A DNA stretch of 13,404 nt from Acholeplasmataceae bacterium (lineage in GTDB: Bacteria > Bacillota_I > Bacilli_A > Izemoplasmatales > Hujiaoplasmataceae). Positions 12,853 through 13,404 of this stretch are shown piece after piece. How positions within the stretch are numbered: the stretch's first letter is position 1; each line of letters opens with the position of its first letter. Where the stretch lies: positions 1 to 13,404 of the forward strand of contig JAAYZB010000113.1 in assembly GCA_012515085.1 (NCBI GenBank), in the 5' to 3' direction. Below the pieces are notes generated by a model. That model saw only the letters and a list, made by a program, of their open reading frames with translations, had not been told where the DNA came from and made no database searches. Made by a program: the position numbers and the translations under genes.

Positions 12853-13404
12853 TTATGTGGTTGGTGCTCCTTCTTCCATTTCCGCTAACATCGTTTTGAT
12901 TTGATTAATGGGAATCGCAAATCCCATGCCTTCGATATCTTCGGAGGCATATTTGAGCACGTTGATTCCGATGACTTCACCTTCTAGGTTATACAACGGA
13001 CCCCCACTGTTTCCGGAATTGATCGACGCATCATGTTGTATATAAAGAACCTTGGGATTCTCCACATCCCGATTGACTCCCGAGACGATGCCCAGCGTCA
13101 CAGATCCATAAAAATCATACCCGCGAGGATTACCTCCGGCAATCACAATATTACCCGCTTCAGCAGCATCCGAATCTCCCAATACCGATATTGTGGGAAC
13201 AATCGGCAAGTTATCTCCATTAAAATAAAGTACAGCAACGTCCACATCACTGTCATAACCCAAGCGATACGCAGTGACTTTACTGCCTTCATAGAAAACG
13301 ATCTTGAAATTGTTGCCATCTTCAATGACGTGATGGTTCGTGATCACAAAATATATATTGGCAACCGCATCATATTTGTAGATCACTCCCGAGCCCAACG
13401 CCTG
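12853..13404 (-). CDS. HtrA-like trypsin-fold serine protease, C-terminal part (partial)
   Basis: The gene enters from the right edge, so its N-terminus, with any signal or membrane segment, is not seen. The visible 183 residues begin QALGSGVIYKYD and form a trypsin-like domain of the HtrA/DegP (S1C) group. Its catalytic triad is H25 (TNHHVI), D55 (DVDVAVLYF) and S133 (NSGNSGGPLYN), counting from the window edge. HtrA proteins are extracytoplasmic quality-control proteases with one or two C-terminal PDZ domains. Here the chain stops (GAPTT) about 20 residues after the last protease strand GFAIPINQI, so there is no PDZ domain. The stop is followed by a clean terminator, so truncation by frameshift looks unlikely. 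Convergent with rpmB. Confidence 0.9.
   Translation of the reverse strand, partial: QALGSGVIYKYDAVANIYFVITNHHVIEDGNNFKIVFYEGSKVTAYRLGYDSDVDVAVLYFNGDNLPIVPTISVLGDSDAAEAGNIVIAGGNPRGYDFYGSVTLGIVSGVNRDVENPKVLYIQHDASINSGNSGGPLYNLEGEVIGINVLKYASEDIEGMGFAIPINQIKTMLAEMEEGAPTT

Noticed and set aside
13143..13325. 60-codon minus-strand frame overlapping the protease in another frame
   Set aside because: It is a shadow of the protease gene, whose frame has the intact catalytic triad.
1..13404. Insertion sequences, prophage, toxin-antitoxin pairs, CRISPR arrays or defence genes
   Set aside because: No transposase, integrase, spaced repeat array or related gene is seen; the window is densely packed with housekeeping genes and short gaps (none over 300 bp).

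Overview
This window reads as a stretch of ordinary chromosome from a low-to-moderate GC Bacillota (Firmicutes) or walled or wall-less relative. Three things support this. The gene neighbourhoods rpmB / fakA / recG / plsX / rnc and dnaD / nth are known from Bacillus-type genomes. dnaD and the fatty acid kinase fakA are Firmicutes-type genes. Ribosome binding sites are strong AGGAGG types and promoters are canonical sigma-A types. TGA is used as a stop (for example dnaD and recG) and Trp is TGG, so this is not the Mycoplasma/Spiroplasma code. The joining of the rnc and dnaD blocks and the absence of acpP, fabD and smc differ from Bacillus. They would fit an Erysipelotrichia, Izemoplasma or Acholeplasma-like lineage, but that placement is an inference.

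Layout from left to right. (1) 2-285, minus: a three-tRNA operon Gly(TCC)-Ser(CGA)-Pro(CGG) behind a near-consensus promoter. (2) 345-1268, minus: rsmH as a single gene. (3) 1355-2887, minus: rpmF (L32), yceD (DUF177) and a PIG-L/LmbE deacetylase; yceD-rpmF has its own strong promoter. (4) 3030-4028, plus: an Mrp/SalA-type P-loop ATPase, divergent from the deacetylase and ending in a terminator it shares with (5) 4062-5318, minus: an XRE-headed, long helical-repeat regulator resembling the RRNPP class. (6) 5492-10543, minus: the operon recG-plsX-rnc-dnaD-nth. (7) 10602-12278, minus: fakA as its own transcription unit. (8) 12527-12718, plus: rpmB (L28), divergent from fakA. (9) 12853 to the right edge, minus: the C-terminal part of an HtrA-like trypsin-fold protease without a PDZ domain.

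The genes fall into a few jobs. Ribosome and translation: rsmH, rpmF, rpmB, rnc and the tRNAs. DNA repair and replication: recG, dnaD, nth. Membrane lipid entry: fakA makes acyl-phosphate from free fatty acid, and plsX interconverts acyl-phosphate with acyl-ACP. Regulation and quality control: the XRE regulator, Mrp/SalA and the protease. Several listed CDS starts are set inside longer open frames because a promoter or ribosome binding site falls within the open frame (PIG-L, mrp, rpmB, plsX, rnc, regulator, rsmH).

I do not see an undescribed multi-gene system, mobile element, CRISPR array or prophage here. The more interesting signals are regulatory. The rpmB and fakA promoters form a mirrored pair with near-identical cores. 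The fakA terminator and recG promoter share the same DNA, with the -35 box spanning the hairpin loop. Short repeats overlap three promoters. The orphan XRE regulator has tandem repeats just after its predicted transcription start.
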